DNA of 64,000 nt from Gp6-AA40 sp035711805 (GTDB taxonomy: Bacteria > Acidobacteriota > Vicinamibacteria > Vicinamibacterales > UBA2999): the NCBI GenBank assembly GCA_035711805.1, contig DASTBV010000049.1, positions 53,144-117,143 of the forward strand. The letters are read 5' to 3'. Each line of letters opens with the position of its first letter. Within the stretch, counting starts at the first letter, position 1. Below the pieces are notes generated by a model. That model searched no databases and was not told where the DNA came from. It worked only from the letters and a program-made list of their open reading frames with translations. Of this stretch, positions 54,274-63,315 are shown in pieces. Both the position numbers and the translations under genes were made by a program.

Positions 54274-55575
54274 ATGCATTCAGGCGTGCTTGTCGCAACT
54301 GCGCTCACAGCCCTCGCCGCGGCTCAGCTGCCCGTGTCAGTCGGGCAGCCAGTTTCCGGATTCAACACGGGAAAACTGGAGTCGATTCCCGCGATGCTGC
54401 AGGCCGCAGTCGATGCGGGCGAGCTGCCGGGGGTCGTCACGCTCGTCTGGCGAAATGGCCGCGTTGCGCAACTGAACGCGGTGGGTCGGCGGGATATCGA
54501 ACGCGGGCTTCCGATGACCCCCGACACGATCTTCCGCATTGCGTCGATGTCGAAGCCCGTGACGTCCGCGGCCGCGCTGATGCTGGTCGACGAGGGACGG
54601 CTCAGACTGGATGATCCAATCACGAAATGGATGCCCGAATTCGCCAGGATGCAGGTGCTGCGGCGTCCCGACGGCCCACTCGACGATGCTTTTGCATCGC
54701 CGCGCGTAATCACCATAGAAGATCTCCTGACCCACCGCTCGGGCCTGTCTTATCCGTTCACCGCGGCGGGCCCGCTCGCCGCGGCGCTCGAAAAGGCAAT
54801 CGGCTCGGAGATCTCGAGCCGCCTCGGACCGGATGAGTGGCTGAAAGCCCTCGCTGCCCTGCCGCTCGCTTACGCGCCCGGCGAACGATTCCACTACGGC
54901 GTCTCCACCGATGTTCTCGGCTTCGTCGTCGCACGCGCATCGGGCATGAGCCTGCGCGACTTTCTGATGAGCCGGGTGTTCACGCCTCTCCGCATGGTTG
55001 ATACCGACTTCTGGGTACCACCTTGGAAGCGGGAACGTCTCGCTCCGATATATGCACGCGACGGCCAGAGAGGCTTCCGGCGCACCGATGAATCGACTGG
55101 TTTCGCCGGCTACGTTGGCAGCGGGCCGCCAGCGTTTACGTCAGGCGGTGGCGGACTGGTGACGACGGCGCGCGACTATCTGACGTTCGCACGGATGCTG
55201 CTCAACGGTGGCGAAGCAGACGGCGTGCGGCTGCTGAAACCGGCGACGGTGAAGCTGATGGTGACGAACCGACTGACGCCGCAGCAGCGAGAGATTCCCC
55301 TTTTCGGACTGCCGATATGGCGTTCTCTCGGCTATGGCCTTGGCGTTTCGACCATCATGAATGCCGAGGCCTACCGGACGGCTGGTGTTGGCGATGGAGC
55401 CGAAGGCGCATTCGGCTGGCCTGGCTCATTCGGTGTCTGGTGGCAGGCCGACCCAGCCGCCGATATGGTGCTGCTGTTCCTGCCACAGCTCTCGGCGTCG
55501 CTGGCGGAAATTCAGCCCGCCGCAAGTACGATGAGGGCCTTTCAGCGGACCGCCTACGCGGCCCTCAGTCACTAA
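54274..55575 (+). CDS. Exported class C beta-lactamase-family serine hydrolase
   Basis: A 433-residue protein; ATG at 54274 has GGAGG upstream, and earlier in-frame starts lie in the divergent promoter region. Signal peptide (VLVATALTALAAAQ). The active site SMSK gives Ser91 and Lys94; the Tyr motif appears as HYGVSTDVLG and the third box as WPGSFG. EstB/DD-peptidase-like members of this family act as esterases or peptidases; lactam resistance cannot be claimed. Confidence 0.9.
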   Translation: MHSGVLVATALTALAAAQLPVSVGQPVSGFNTGKLESIPAMLQAAVDAGELPGVVTLVWRNGRVAQLNAVGRRDIERGLPMTPDTIFRIASMSKPVTSAAALMLVDEGRLRLDDPITKWMPEFARMQVLRRPDGPLDDAFASPRVITIEDLLTHRSGLSYPFTAAGPLAAALEKAIGSEISSRLGPDEWLKALAALPLAYAPGERFHYGVSTDVLGFVVARASGMSLRDFLMSRVFTPLRMVDTDFWVPPWKRERLAPIYARDGQRGFRRTDESTGFAGYVGSGPPAFTSGGGGLVTTARDYLTFARMLLNGGEADGVRLLKPATVKLMVTNRLTPQQREIPLFGLPIWRSLGYGLGVSTIMNAEAYRTAGVGDGAEGAFGWPGSFGVWWQADPAADMVLLFLPQLSASLAEIQPAASTMRAFQRTAYAALSH

Positions 55576-55582
55576 ACACGAG

Positions 55583-56668
55583 ATGACGTCCAGCTGGACC
55601 ACGGCCGCGCCGCCTGTGCGCTGGAAGCGCATCCTGGTCATCAACACGATGGCGACGGCGCTCTTTTTCCCACTGTCGGGCGGGCTGGACGATCTGGCGT
55701 GGTCGCGCGCGCTCCGGAGCCTGGTCATCACCGTGGTTTACGTGTTCACGATCGGCACGGCCGCCGGCATCATTTCTCCGCGCGTCCTCCGGCGTTTCGA
55801 GGGCCACCCTGCGGCTGTGCAGCTAGTCGTGCGAATCATCACCGGATTCGTCGTCCTGGCCGTCGGCGTGATCACCGTGCCCGGGCTGCTCCTCGTTCTC
55901 GGCGTCATCGAAACGGATGCGTACGTCGCCGTAGCGATGCTGACGAACTGGCCGGCGTACGTCTGGGCGGCGATGGTGGTCATGATCGTTAGTATCAGTC
56001 TTCATGAATGGATGCGCCGGGAGCTCGAAGCGAAGCTGCGCACCGCCGAACGCGACGAAGCGGTCTCGCGGCAGCTCGCGGCTGAAGCGCAGCTCGCCGC
56101 CCTCGAGGCGCGGGTGCGGCCGCACTTTCTGTTCAATGCGTTGAACTCGATTGCGGCGCTGATTCCGGCGAACCCGTCCCGCGCCGAGCAGATGGTCGGG
56201 CAGGTCGCTTCCGTGCTGCGCTCGTCGCTGGATGGCGAAGGGACCCGCCTCGTGCCGCTCACCGACGAGCTACGGACAGTCACCGACTATCTCGAAGTCG
56301 AGCGTGTCCGGTTCGGTGATCGTCTCCGCTACCGATTTGACGTCGCCGCCGACGCGACGGGAATTCTCATTCCCCGGCTGTCCGTGCAGACGCTCGCGGA
56401 GAACGCTGTCAAATATGCGGTCTCGCCGCGCAGCGACGGAGGATCGATTGTCTTCCGAGCGAATGCCGCGGCCGGTCGGGTCCGGATATCTGTATGTGAT
56501 GACGGCGCAGGCTTCGATGAATCTGCGATTCGTCCCGGGCATGGGCTGGCGCTGCTGAGGTCACGGCTGTACATGTTGCTTGGGCCTGCCGCAACGCTGC
56601 ACATCGACAAGCGTCCGGGCGCGATGACGGTCGCGATGGAAATCGATGATTCGCGCGTATCTCGTTGA
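55583..56668 (+). CDS. LytS-type sensor histidine kinase
   Basis: A 361-residue kinase with four membrane helices (about 17-35, 45-65, 82-108, 120-143), a coiled segment and the His_kinase domain: RPHFLFNALNSIAALI (phospho-His in RPHF) and ATPase boxes AENAVKYAV, CDDGAGFD and GHGLALLRSRL. The stimulus is unknown. Overlaps the response regulator by 23 bases. Confidence 0.93.
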   Translation: MTSSWTTAAPPVRWKRILVINTMATALFFPLSGGLDDLAWSRALRSLVITVVYVFTIGTAAGIISPRVLRRFEGHPAAVQLVVRIITGFVVLAVGVITVPGLLLVLGVIETDAYVAVAMLTNWPAYVWAAMVVMIVSISLHEWMRRELEAKLRTAERDEAVSRQLAAEAQLAALEARVRPHFLFNALNSIAALIPANPSRAEQMVGQVASVLRSSLDGEGTRLVPLTDELRTVTDYLEVERVRFGDRLRYRFDVAADATGILIPRLSVQTLAENAVKYAVSPRSDGGSIVFRANAAAGRVRISVCDDGAGFDESAIRPGHGLALLRSRLYMLLGPAATLHIDKRPGAMTVAMEIDDSRVSR

Positions 56669-57410
56669 TGACGAGCCGCTCGCAATCGAGCGGCTGTCGC
56701 GTCTGCTCGCGGTCACGAAGCGCATCGAGATAGCGGGTAGCGCCACAAAACCACTCGTCGCTCTCGACTATCTGCGGACACATGCCGTGGATTTGTTGTT
56801 CCTCGACATCGAGATGCCGGAGCTCACAGGCCTTGACTTGATCGCCAAGCTCGAATCGCCGCCGTTGTTGATCTTTACGACCGCTTACAACGAGTACGCG
56901 CTTCAGGCGTTTGAAGCCAACTCGGTTGATTACCTTCTGAAGCCAGTAGACCCGGAGCGTCTGAGCCGAGCACTCGACAAAATCGAGCTCATGATGGCCG
57001 GAGCGAGAAATACCACAGTTCAGAACGCCCAGGTTCTTGCACGGGAGCTGTTGACGCAATTGGCGGCGGGCCGGCTCGCGGACCGCATCCCCTCGCAGTC
57101 AGGCGATCGGGTTGTCCTGCTCGACCTCTCGCGAATCACACATTTTGTCGCTCACGACAAGCTCACATTCGCCGTGGTCAACGGCCGGGAACACGTGGTC
57201 GACCGCACACTCGCCGAACTGGAAGGCGTTCTCGATCCGCGCCGTTTCCTTCGCGTACACCGGTCGACAATCGTCAATATCGCGGCCGTCCAGGAAATCG
57301 AGCGGTCCGTCGACGATGGAGTCATCCTGCGGCTCAAGGACGAGAAACGGACCGAGCTTCCGGTCGCCCGTGAACGTGTAAAGGATCTCAGGCGAAATCT
57401 GGGCCTCTGA
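56646..57410 (+). CDS. LytTR-family response regulator
   Basis: A 254-residue protein: receiver with acidic DDE at 8-10, phospho-acceptor Asp54 (LFLDIEMPELTG) and Lys in LLKPVD; C-terminal LytTR DNA-binding domain (about 150-254) with FVAHDKLTFAVV, FLRVHRSTIVN and the terminal VKDLRRNLGL. Cognate to the kinase it overlaps. Targets unknown. Confidence 0.95.
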   Translation: MIRAYLVDDEPLAIERLSRLLAVTKRIEIAGSATKPLVALDYLRTHAVDLLFLDIEMPELTGLDLIAKLESPPLLIFTTAYNEYALQAFEANSVDYLLKPVDPERLSRALDKIELMMAGARNTTVQNAQVLARELLTQLAAGRLADRIPSQSGDRVVLLDLSRITHFVAHDKLTFAVVNGREHVVDRTLAELEGVLDPRRFLRVHRSTIVNIAAVQEIERSVDDGVILRLKDEKRTELPVARERVKDLRRNLGL

Positions 57411-57640
57411 GCCGAGCTCAGCCAAGACTGCGCCTTAGCGATCACGAGGAGTCGCCGATGACTTTCCTAATCGCGTCCGCCCTGGGACCGCTGGTTCATC
57501 TTCCACCTGTCGGCATTCGCGCTGTCCCGCATCGCGACAGAGTTCTGGAAATTGTTTGTCCGCGTTGCGCCACAACCGGGATATCGCATTCCGGCGCAGA
57601 TCCACTGGGTTGAAGCGTCGTTCACAACCCGCTCATCAGG
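57411..57640. other. Spacer with no confident gene
   Basis: About 230 bases after the LytTR regulator. One short frame from ATG at 57458 (51 codons) has a GGAG upstream. Another frame reads WFIFHLSAFALSRIATEF then WKLFVRVAPQPGY and could be a decayed coding remnant, but neither resembles a family I know. Confidence 0.5.
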
Positions 57641-57682
57641 CGAACGATCCGAACGATTCGAACGATCCGAACGATTCGAACG
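57641..57682. repeat. CGAACGATC/CGAACGATT array, third copy
   Basis: Alternating CGAACGATC and CGAACGATT units, four in all plus a partial, matching the arrays at 35530 (complement) and 36704. It is followed at once by TATACT (57683-57688), a good -10, ten bases before the next start codon. Confidence 0.85.
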
Positions 57683-57698
57683 TATACTCCGCCTCGTC

Positions 57699-59546
57699 AT
57701 GAATCATGCCATTCGCGCCACCTTCGCCGCGGCTGCCGTGCTGCTGTGTCCTCTCATCGCCACGGGCCAGGACGTCGACGCGCCGGGCCTCTACAAGCGG
57801 CTGTGCGCGTCGTGCCATGACACCGGCTTGAACCGTGCGCCGCAGCGTGACGCGCTGCTCACCATGACCGCCGAACGCGTCCTCGCCTCCATGGAAACCG
57901 GCACGATGGTGACGATGGCGAATAACAGGACGGCGGCGGAGCGGCGGGCCCTGGCGGAGTTTCTCGCCGGCAAGCGTCTCGGTACGGCACTGACCACGAC
58001 GCCGCCGGCGGCGGCAATGTGCGGGACTCGAATCGCGTCCTTCGTACCGGCATCTGGTCCGCGATGGACGGCATGGGGTGGCACCAACACCAACACGCGC
58101 TTTCAGGATGGGCAAGCCGCTCGCCTGAGCGCGGCTGATGTTCCGCGACTGAGGCTGAAGTGGGCATTCGCCTTCCCCGGCGATCTGCAGTCCTACGGCC
58201 AGGCAACGCTCGCGGGAGGCCGGCTCTTCGTGGGCAGCTGGGGCGGCAAGGTGTATGCGCTCGACGCGGCAACCGGGTGCGTGCACTGGTTCTTCGATGC
58301 GGGCGCCGGCGTTCGATCCGCTCTCTCGATCGCGCAGGTGGGTACGCGCAACGTGGCGTTCTTCGGCGACATGGCGGCGAACGTGTTCGCACTCGATGCG
58401 ACGACCGGCCAGCTGATCTGGCGCGCCAAGGTCGACGACTTCCACGTGGCGCGTGTCAGCGGCTCGCCGACGTTCCACAACGGCCGTCTCTATGTGCCGG
58501 TGGCCTCCGGCGAGGAAGGAGCGGCGGCCGTTCCGACCTATGAGTGCTGCCGGTTTCGCGGCAGCATCGTCGCGCTCGATGCCGCCACCGGTAAACAGAT
58601 CTGGAAGACGTTCATGATCGACGAGCCGAAGCCGACGCGGAAGAATGCCGCCGGCGCGCAGCTGTGGGGGCCATCGGGCGTTCCGGTCTGGGCAACGCCG
58701 GCCATTGATGCGCAGCGCGGGGCGCTCTACGTCACGACCGGCAACAATTATTCGGATCCCACCACCACCCTGAGCGACGCGTTCGTCGCGCTCGACCTCG
58801 CATCCGGAAAGATTCTGTGGTCGCGGCAAATGACCGCGTCGGACGCATATACCGCCGCCTGCCGGCTGCCAGACAAGACCAACTGCGCGGTCTCGAACGG
58901 ACCGGACCTCGATTTCGGCGCGTCGCCGATTCTCGTCACCCTCGCCGGGGGACGCCGACTGCTCGTCGCCGGCCAGAAGTCAGGCGTGGTCCACGCCCTC
59001 GATCCCGACGCGGGCGGAGAGATTCTCTGGCAGACGCGGGTCGGCAGAGGCGGGACGATGGGCGGCGTGCAGTGGGGGTCGGCCGCCGACGGCACGAACA
59101 TCTACGTGGCGCTGTCGGATATCGGCCGGGTCATGCTGACGTACAGCACCAGCACCGACGCGGATCCGACGCAGGGCGGCGGCATGTTCGCGCTGCGGCT
59201 CAGCGACGGCGAGCGCGTGTGGTACACGCCGCCGCCAGGATGCGGCACGCGGACGCGGTGCAGTCCGGCGCAGTCCGCGGCTGTCTCGGCGCTTCCCGGC
59301 GTCGCGTTCTCGGGTTCGGTTGACGGCCACATGCGCGCGTACTCGACGGCGAACGGATCGATCATCTGGGACTTCGACACCATCCGCGAGTACCAGACCG
59401 TGAACGGAGTGCCGGGCAGAGGCGGCTCCATCGACGGCCCCGGCCCGGTCATTGGCGGAGGGATGGTGTTCGTGAATTCCGGGTATCCCACGGCCGGTGG
59501 AACACCCGGAAACGTATTGCTCGCGTTCTCAGTCGACGGAAAGTAG
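57699..59546 (+). CDS. PQQ-type dehydrogenase with N-terminal haem c (polyvinyl-alcohol-dehydrogenase-like)
   Basis: A 615-residue exported protein: signal peptide (AAAVLLCPLIATGQ), haem site CASCH (about residue 36) in a cytochrome domain to about 95, then an eight-bladed PQQ propeller with repeats such as VYALDAATG, VFALDATTGQLIW, IVALDAATGKQIW and FVALDLASGKILW. A vicinal Cys-Cys (YECCRF) of the kind that contacts PQQ is present. The order haem-then-propeller fits polyvinyl alcohol dehydrogenase-like enzymes rather than methanol dehydrogenase. Substrate not known; PQQ synthesis genes are not in the window. Confidence 0.87.
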   Translation: MNHAIRATFAAAAVLLCPLIATGQDVDAPGLYKRLCASCHDTGLNRAPQRDALLTMTAERVLASMETGTMVTMANNRTAAERRALAEFLAGKRLGTALTTTPPAAAMCGTRIASFVPASGPRWTAWGGTNTNTRFQDGQAARLSAADVPRLRLKWAFAFPGDLQSYGQATLAGGRLFVGSWGGKVYALDAATGCVHWFFDAGAGVRSALSIAQVGTRNVAFFGDMAANVFALDATTGQLIWRAKVDDFHVARVSGSPTFHNGRLYVPVASGEEGAAAVPTYECCRFRGSIVALDAATGKQIWKTFMIDEPKPTRKNAAGAQLWGPSGVPVWATPAIDAQRGALYVTTGNNYSDPTTTLSDAFVALDLASGKILWSRQMTASDAYTAACRLPDKTNCAVSNGPDLDFGASPILVTLAGGRRLLVAGQKSGVVHALDPDAGGEILWQTRVGRGGTMGGVQWGSAADGTNIYVALSDIGRVMLTYSTSTDADPTQGGGMFALRLSDGERVWYTPPPGCGTRTRCSPAQSAAVSALPGVAFSGSVDGHMRAYSTANGSIIWDFDTIREYQTVNGVPGRGGSIDGPGPVIGGGMVFVNSGYPTAGGTPGNVLLAFSVDGK

Positions 59547-59557
59547 CTACTTCGTCG
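59536..59557. other. Palindrome carrying both stop codons of convergent genes
   Basis: AAGTAGCTACTT (59542-59553), extended by GACG/CGTC outside. The forward TAG (59544-59546) and the reverse TAG (59547-59549) are adjacent with no base between, so both proteins end in Lys-stop. Confidence 0.85.
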
Positions 59558-60080
59558 CAGGGTCGCATTTCGCCGCGACCATGTCCACCTTTTCGACCCT
59601 GAGCGTCGCACCGGCGGCGGTGGATCCGGGCGCCGCGCTGGCCGCGCCGGTCGCCGACGCCGAGCTGCCCTGAACCGTTCCAGTGATGCGCACCTGGTGG
59701 TTCAGATGTGGAGAGATCAGCTTCTCGTCGCCCTCGAGCCGATACCCCGCGGAGCTGAGCCCCGACGTGCCGACCGCCGCCTTGTCGCGGCCCGCGTCAG
59801 CCATCGTGGCGTTGTTCAGGTAGAACGTCTTCGCGCCGACCGCTGGTTCCGCGGGCTTCGCGGCGGCGGTGGCCATCGGTGCATCCTGGATGCAGCCGCT
59901 AATCGTGACGGTATTGCCCCTCGCCTGCGCCGAAGGAGCCTGCTGTGTCCGCTGAATGCCCGGAGGTGCGGCGGCATCAGCAGGTGGAGTGTTCGCCGGC
60001 GATTGGTTCCCCTGCGCGCCCAGCACCGCGGTCGCCGCAAACCCGGCCACGACGAACACACCGAACCACTGTCTGTTCAT
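59547..60080 (-). CDS. Exported Ala/Pro-rich protein of unknown function
   Basis: A 177-residue protein; the ATG at 60080 has AAGGAGG upstream. Signal peptide (FGVFVVAGFAATAVLGAQ), an Ala/Pro/Gln-rich linker (about 25-50), then a small beta domain (NTVTISGCIQDAP, KTFYLNNATM, HQVRITGTVQG, LRVEKVDMVAAKC) that resembles OB-like folds with 'GC...L....G' patterns. Two Cys may form a disulfide. Function unknown. Confidence 0.72.
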   Translation of the reverse strand: MNRQWFGVFVVAGFAATAVLGAQGNQSPANTPPADAAAPPGIQRTQQAPSAQARGNTVTISGCIQDAPMATAAAKPAEPAVGAKTFYLNNATMADAGRDKAAVGTSGLSSAGYRLEGDEKLISPHLNHQVRITGTVQGSSASATGAASAAPGSTAAGATLRVEKVDMVAAKCDPATK

Positions 60081-60239
60081 TAACGCCTCCTTGTGCTTTG
60101 ACAGTCGGTGCCGCATTGAGCAACTGTGGGACCAGACGAGCACGTTGCCATCAAAAGCGAGCGGTCGGGCGCGAATCCCCAACGATTCGGGGCGCCGCTG
60201 CGGTTGCGCTTCAACAGGGCGGACAGCCGGTTACTCCAG

Positions 60240-60268
60240 TTGGAGTTTGTAATTCCTGCCTCTAGGAT
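60240..60268 (+). promoter_or_regulatory. Leaderless promoter of the SDR gene
   Basis: TTGGAG (60240-60245), 17-base spacer, TAGGAT (60263-60268), six bases to the ATG at 60275. No ribosome site. Confidence 0.6.
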
Positions 60269-60274
60269 CTCGAA

Positions 60275-61039
60275 ATGCAACTCAGCGGAAAGACAGTCCT
60301 TGTCACGGGCGGTGCGTCGGGGTTAGGTGCGGCCGCGGTGGACATGGTAGTGGCCGGGGGCGGCCGCGCGATCGTCATCGATGTGAATGAAGAGGCCGGG
60401 CGCGCGAAGGAGGCCTCGCGGCGCGACGCTGTGCGCTTCGTGCCTGGCGACGTCGCCGCGGAGGCCGACGTTCAACGCGCGATCGGGCTGGCGGTCGAGC
60501 TCGGGGGACTGCACGGCGTAGTAAACGCGGCGGGCGTGCCCGCGGCCGAACGTGTGCTGCCGAAGGAGGGCATACAGCCGCTGCCGCATTTCGAGCGAGT
60601 CATCCGCGTCAACCTGATCGGCACCTTCAACGTCATTCGCCTGGCGGGGGCGGCCATGGCGTCGAACGAGCCGACGGCAGGCGGCGAGCGCGGCGTGATC
60701 GTCAACACCGCGTCCGTGGCCGCGTTCGAAGGACAGATTGGACAGGCAGCCTATTCGGCGTCGAAAGGCGGCATCGTGGCGATGACGCTGCCGATCGCGC
60801 GCGAGTTCGCGCGGATCGGCGTGCGCGTGGTGACGATCGCTCCAGGAATCTTCGACACGCCGTTGCTCGGCGCGCTGCCCGAAGCCGCGCGTCAATCGCT
60901 CGCCCAGCAGGTCCCCTTTCCTCCGCGCCTTGGCCGACCCGAAGAATACGCGTCGCTCGTGCGGCACATCTTCGAGAACGAAATGCTGAACGGCGAAGTG
61001 ATTCGACTCGACGGCGCGATCCGGATGGCTCCTAAGTAA
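60275..61039 (+). CDS. Short-chain dehydrogenase (3-hydroxyacyl-CoA dehydrogenase type II-like)
   Basis: A 254-residue SDR: NAD motif TGGASGLGAA, Asp in VIDVNEE (NAD preference), NAAG, Ser in NTASVAAF and the catalytic Tyr-Lys in AYSASKGG. The pattern 'ASVAAFEGQIGQAAYSASKGGI' and the C-terminal FPPRLGRPEEYASLV are close to HSD17B10-type 3-hydroxyacyl-CoA dehydrogenases in fatty-acid beta-oxidation. No other beta-oxidation gene is near. Confidence 0.93.
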   Translation: MQLSGKTVLVTGGASGLGAAAVDMVVAGGGRAIVIDVNEEAGRAKEASRRDAVRFVPGDVAAEADVQRAIGLAVELGGLHGVVNAAGVPAAERVLPKEGIQPLPHFERVIRVNLIGTFNVIRLAGAAMASNEPTAGGERGVIVNTASVAAFEGQIGQAAYSASKGGIVAMTLPIAREFARIGVRVVTIAPGIFDTPLLGALPEAARQSLAQQVPFPPRLGRPEEYASLVRHIFENEMLNGEVIRLDGAIRMAPK

Positions 61040-61107
61040 ACTCCCAACTGCCAACTCCCAATTCCCAAGGCGGCGCTGATTTTGGGAGTTGGAAGTTGGG
61101 AGTTGGG
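61040..61107. repeat. CTCCCAACT inverted short-phrase element
   Basis: Left arm ACTCCCAACTGCCAACTCCC then AATTCCCAA; right arm TTGGGAGTTGGAAGTTGGGA then GTTGGG, separated by a 13-base spacer. It starts at the SDR stop codon. Confidence 0.9.
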
Positions 61108-61126
61108 CGTTTACGATAGGAACCTC

Positions 61127-61786
61127 TTGCTCACGCTCATTACCGGCGCGGTTGCCGGCTTCGTTCATGTCCTTTCAGGTCCGGATCACCTTGCCGCCGT
61201 GACGCCGATGGCAGTCGCGGGGCGGGAGCGCGGATGGCTGTCGGGGTGGACGTGGGGATTCGGCCATGCCTCCGGCGTCGTGCTCGTGGCGGTGCTCACG
61301 GTGCTCCTTCGCGATCTGCTGCCGCCGGTAGAAGCCATTTCGACATGGAGCGAGCGCATCGTCGGCGCGGCGCTGATTGCCGTGGGGTTGTGGGCATTTC
61401 GCCGGAGCCTACGGATGCGGCCGGCCACTCACGTGCACGGCGCGGTTGCCCACCGGCACATTCACCTGCAGGCGGGACCGGCATGGCTGCGGCGGCTGGG
61501 CCACGTCCATGCGTCGTTCTGTCTCGGTGTGCTGCACGGCATCGCCGGCAGCTCGCATTTCTTTGGAGTGCTTCCGGCGCTGGCGCTGCCGTCGCTGACG
61601 GCCTCGCTGCTCTACATCGCGGCGTTCGGTGCCGGCACGGTCGCAGCGATGACCGCGTTCGCGGCGGCCGTTGGCACCGCGACGGTCCGCCTGCCGCACG
61701 GGGCGCTTCCCCAGCGCGCGATGATGGTCGCGGCAGCAACGCTCGCGATCACGGTTGGCACCGTGTGGCTGGCCGCCGGCGTTTGA
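61127..61786 (+). CDS. UreH/NiCoT-like membrane transporter
   Basis: A 219-residue protein with six hydrophobic helices. The first has HVLSGPDHLAAV, the H-x(5)-DH signature of nickel/cobalt transporters and UreH-like proteins; a second is GFGHASGVVL. A His-rich loop (THVHGAVAHRHIHLQ) lies at about 103-117. TTG at 61127 is chosen because codons before it stem from the repeat; TACGAT nine bases earlier could be its -10. Metal specificity is not known, and no urease or hydrogenase gene is nearby. Confidence 0.78.
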   Translation: MLTLITGAVAGFVHVLSGPDHLAAVTPMAVAGRERGWLSGWTWGFGHASGVVLVAVLTVLLRDLLPPVEAISTWSERIVGAALIAVGLWAFRRSLRMRPATHVHGAVAHRHIHLQAGPAWLRRLGHVHASFCLGVLHGIAGSSHFFGVLPALALPSLTASLLYIAAFGAGTVAAMTAFAAAVGTATVRLPHGALPQRAMMVAAATLAITVGTVWLAAGV

Positions 61787-61967
61787 CGCGCCCGTTTTGT
61801 AACTGACGGACGGTTTTTGTGCGCCGGCACCCCGGTGTACCGTCCATCGGCATCATCCAACGGCCATAGAGTCGCAAAACAGGCCACAAATCACGACAGA
61901 ACTGCAGCTGTGCTCCGCCTCCGGAGGGAACGCAACTTGCCCAAGGCAGTTCCGGAGATCCCCCTCT

Positions 61968-63221
61968 ATGTCAGCCGAACGTCAAGCGGCGATCCGGGCC
62001 GCAGAAAAGCTCCTTCGAGTCGGCAAGCTGCCGGCGGCGATCGAGGCCTACACCCGTCTGGTCGATGAGGATCCGGGCGACCTCGATACCGGCCTGCTGC
62101 TCGCGCAACTGTATCTTCGTGCGCGCGACGTCGACGGCGCCGCGGGGCGCTTCGCGTCCATCGCGGACACCTGGCGGCTCGAGGGGAAACTCGAGCAGGC
62201 ATTCGAAACGTACAAGAAGATTCTGGCGGTCAAACCGACCGACGAGCATGCGCTCGGGCACGCGGCCGCCCTGGCGATTACGCAGGGCCAGACCGTCGAA
62301 GGACGCCGGTTCCTCCTGGCGCTCGCCGAGCAGCAGATTGCACGAAATGACGCAGCCGCCGCCGGCGATACGCTGGCCGAGGCGGCTACGCTCGATCCGT
62401 CCGATACCGCGCTGCGCGAACGGGTGTTCCAGATGGCGGTTGCCGCCGGCAACTTCGCCCGGGCGCGCGAGCACGCGCTGACGACCGGCCATCGCCGCCG
62501 CGTCGCGGACGCGCTCGACGCCGCCGGCCTTCGCGATGAGGCGATCGATCTCCTCCGCGAAGCGCTTGAACACGATCCCGATCACCTCCCGACCGTCGCC
62601 AGGCTGGTACGGCTGCTCGTCGAGACGGGTGATGCCGTCGCCACGGCCGAGCACCTGTCGGCCGGGATGGCCGGTTCGGATCCCGAAGCTCGCATCGCGA
62701 TCGTTGAAGTGCTGTTGCGCGGCGGCCGGACCGACGACGCCATCGACGTCGCCCGCCGCACGCTGGCCGACACGCCCGAATCCGTTGACGCCATCGCACG
62801 GCTGGCCGCATCCGCCGCGCCTCACATCCAGGACGCGGCCGTGGCGCTCGCCGACATGGCAACCACACACTGGCTCGAACGGTCGCAATGGGAACCTGCC
62901 GCCACGGCGCTGCAGCAGTTCGTCACGCGCGCGCCCGGCTGCATCGCCGCGCTCGTCCGTCTCGTCGAAGTGGCGGTTGACGGCGACCTCGGCAGCACCG
63001 CGTCTCACGCGCAGGAAATGCTCGCGGACGCCTACCTCGCCAACGGCGCGATCGAAGAAGGGCTGGCCATTGCCGAAGACCTCGCCGCCCGCGAGCCGAA
63101 CAATCCCGTCCACGCCGCACGCGTGCGGCAGGCGCATGAGATGCTCAAGGGTGGTGGATCGGCGAGCGCGGACAACCGCCCGCCGACCGTCATTCCGTTC
63201 CGATCGGCGGCTGCCAGCTAG
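61968..63221 (+). CDS. Tetratricopeptide-repeat protein
   Basis: A 417-residue protein made almost wholly of helix pairs of the TPR type (AAIEAYTRLVDEDPGDLDTGLLLAQLY, QAFETYKKILAVKPTDEHALGHAAAL, EAIDLLREALEHDPDHLPTVARLVRLL). No signal peptide or other domain. It probably serves as a scaffold. Its TAG stop is the first base triplet of the following TAGTTGG element. Confidence 0.88.
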   Translation: MSAERQAAIRAAEKLLRVGKLPAAIEAYTRLVDEDPGDLDTGLLLAQLYLRARDVDGAAGRFASIADTWRLEGKLEQAFETYKKILAVKPTDEHALGHAAALAITQGQTVEGRRFLLALAEQQIARNDAAAAGDTLAEAATLDPSDTALRERVFQMAVAAGNFARAREHALTTGHRRRVADALDAAGLRDEAIDLLREALEHDPDHLPTVARLVRLLVETGDAVATAEHLSAGMAGSDPEARIAIVEVLLRGGRTDDAIDVARRTLADTPESVDAIARLAASAAPHIQDAAVALADMATTHWLERSQWEPAATALQQFVTRAPGCIAALVRLVEVAVDGDLGSTASHAQEMLADAYLANGAIEEGLAIAEDLAAREPNNPVHAARVRQAHEMLKGGGSASADNRPPTVIPFRSAAAS

Positions 63222-63315
63222 TTGGATAGTTGGGTAGTTAGATAGTTCGTAGTGAATCGACTACGAACTAACTACGAACTGACTACGAACTACGAACTAT
63301 CCAACTACCGACTAG
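63219..63315. repeat. TAGTTGG/CTACGAACT inverted element holding both convergent stop codons
   Basis: Left arm: TAGTTGGATAGTTGGGTAGT, then TAGATAGTTCGTAGT. Right arm: repeated ACTACGAACTA phrases, then TATCCAACTACCGACTAG. It provides TAG for the TPR gene (63219-63221) and for the minus-strand gene (63305-63307). Confidence 0.9.

Noticed and set aside
57458..57613. 51-codon frame with a ribosome-like site after the LytTR gene
   Set aside because: No resemblance to any family, another frame is equally open, and nothing favours expression.
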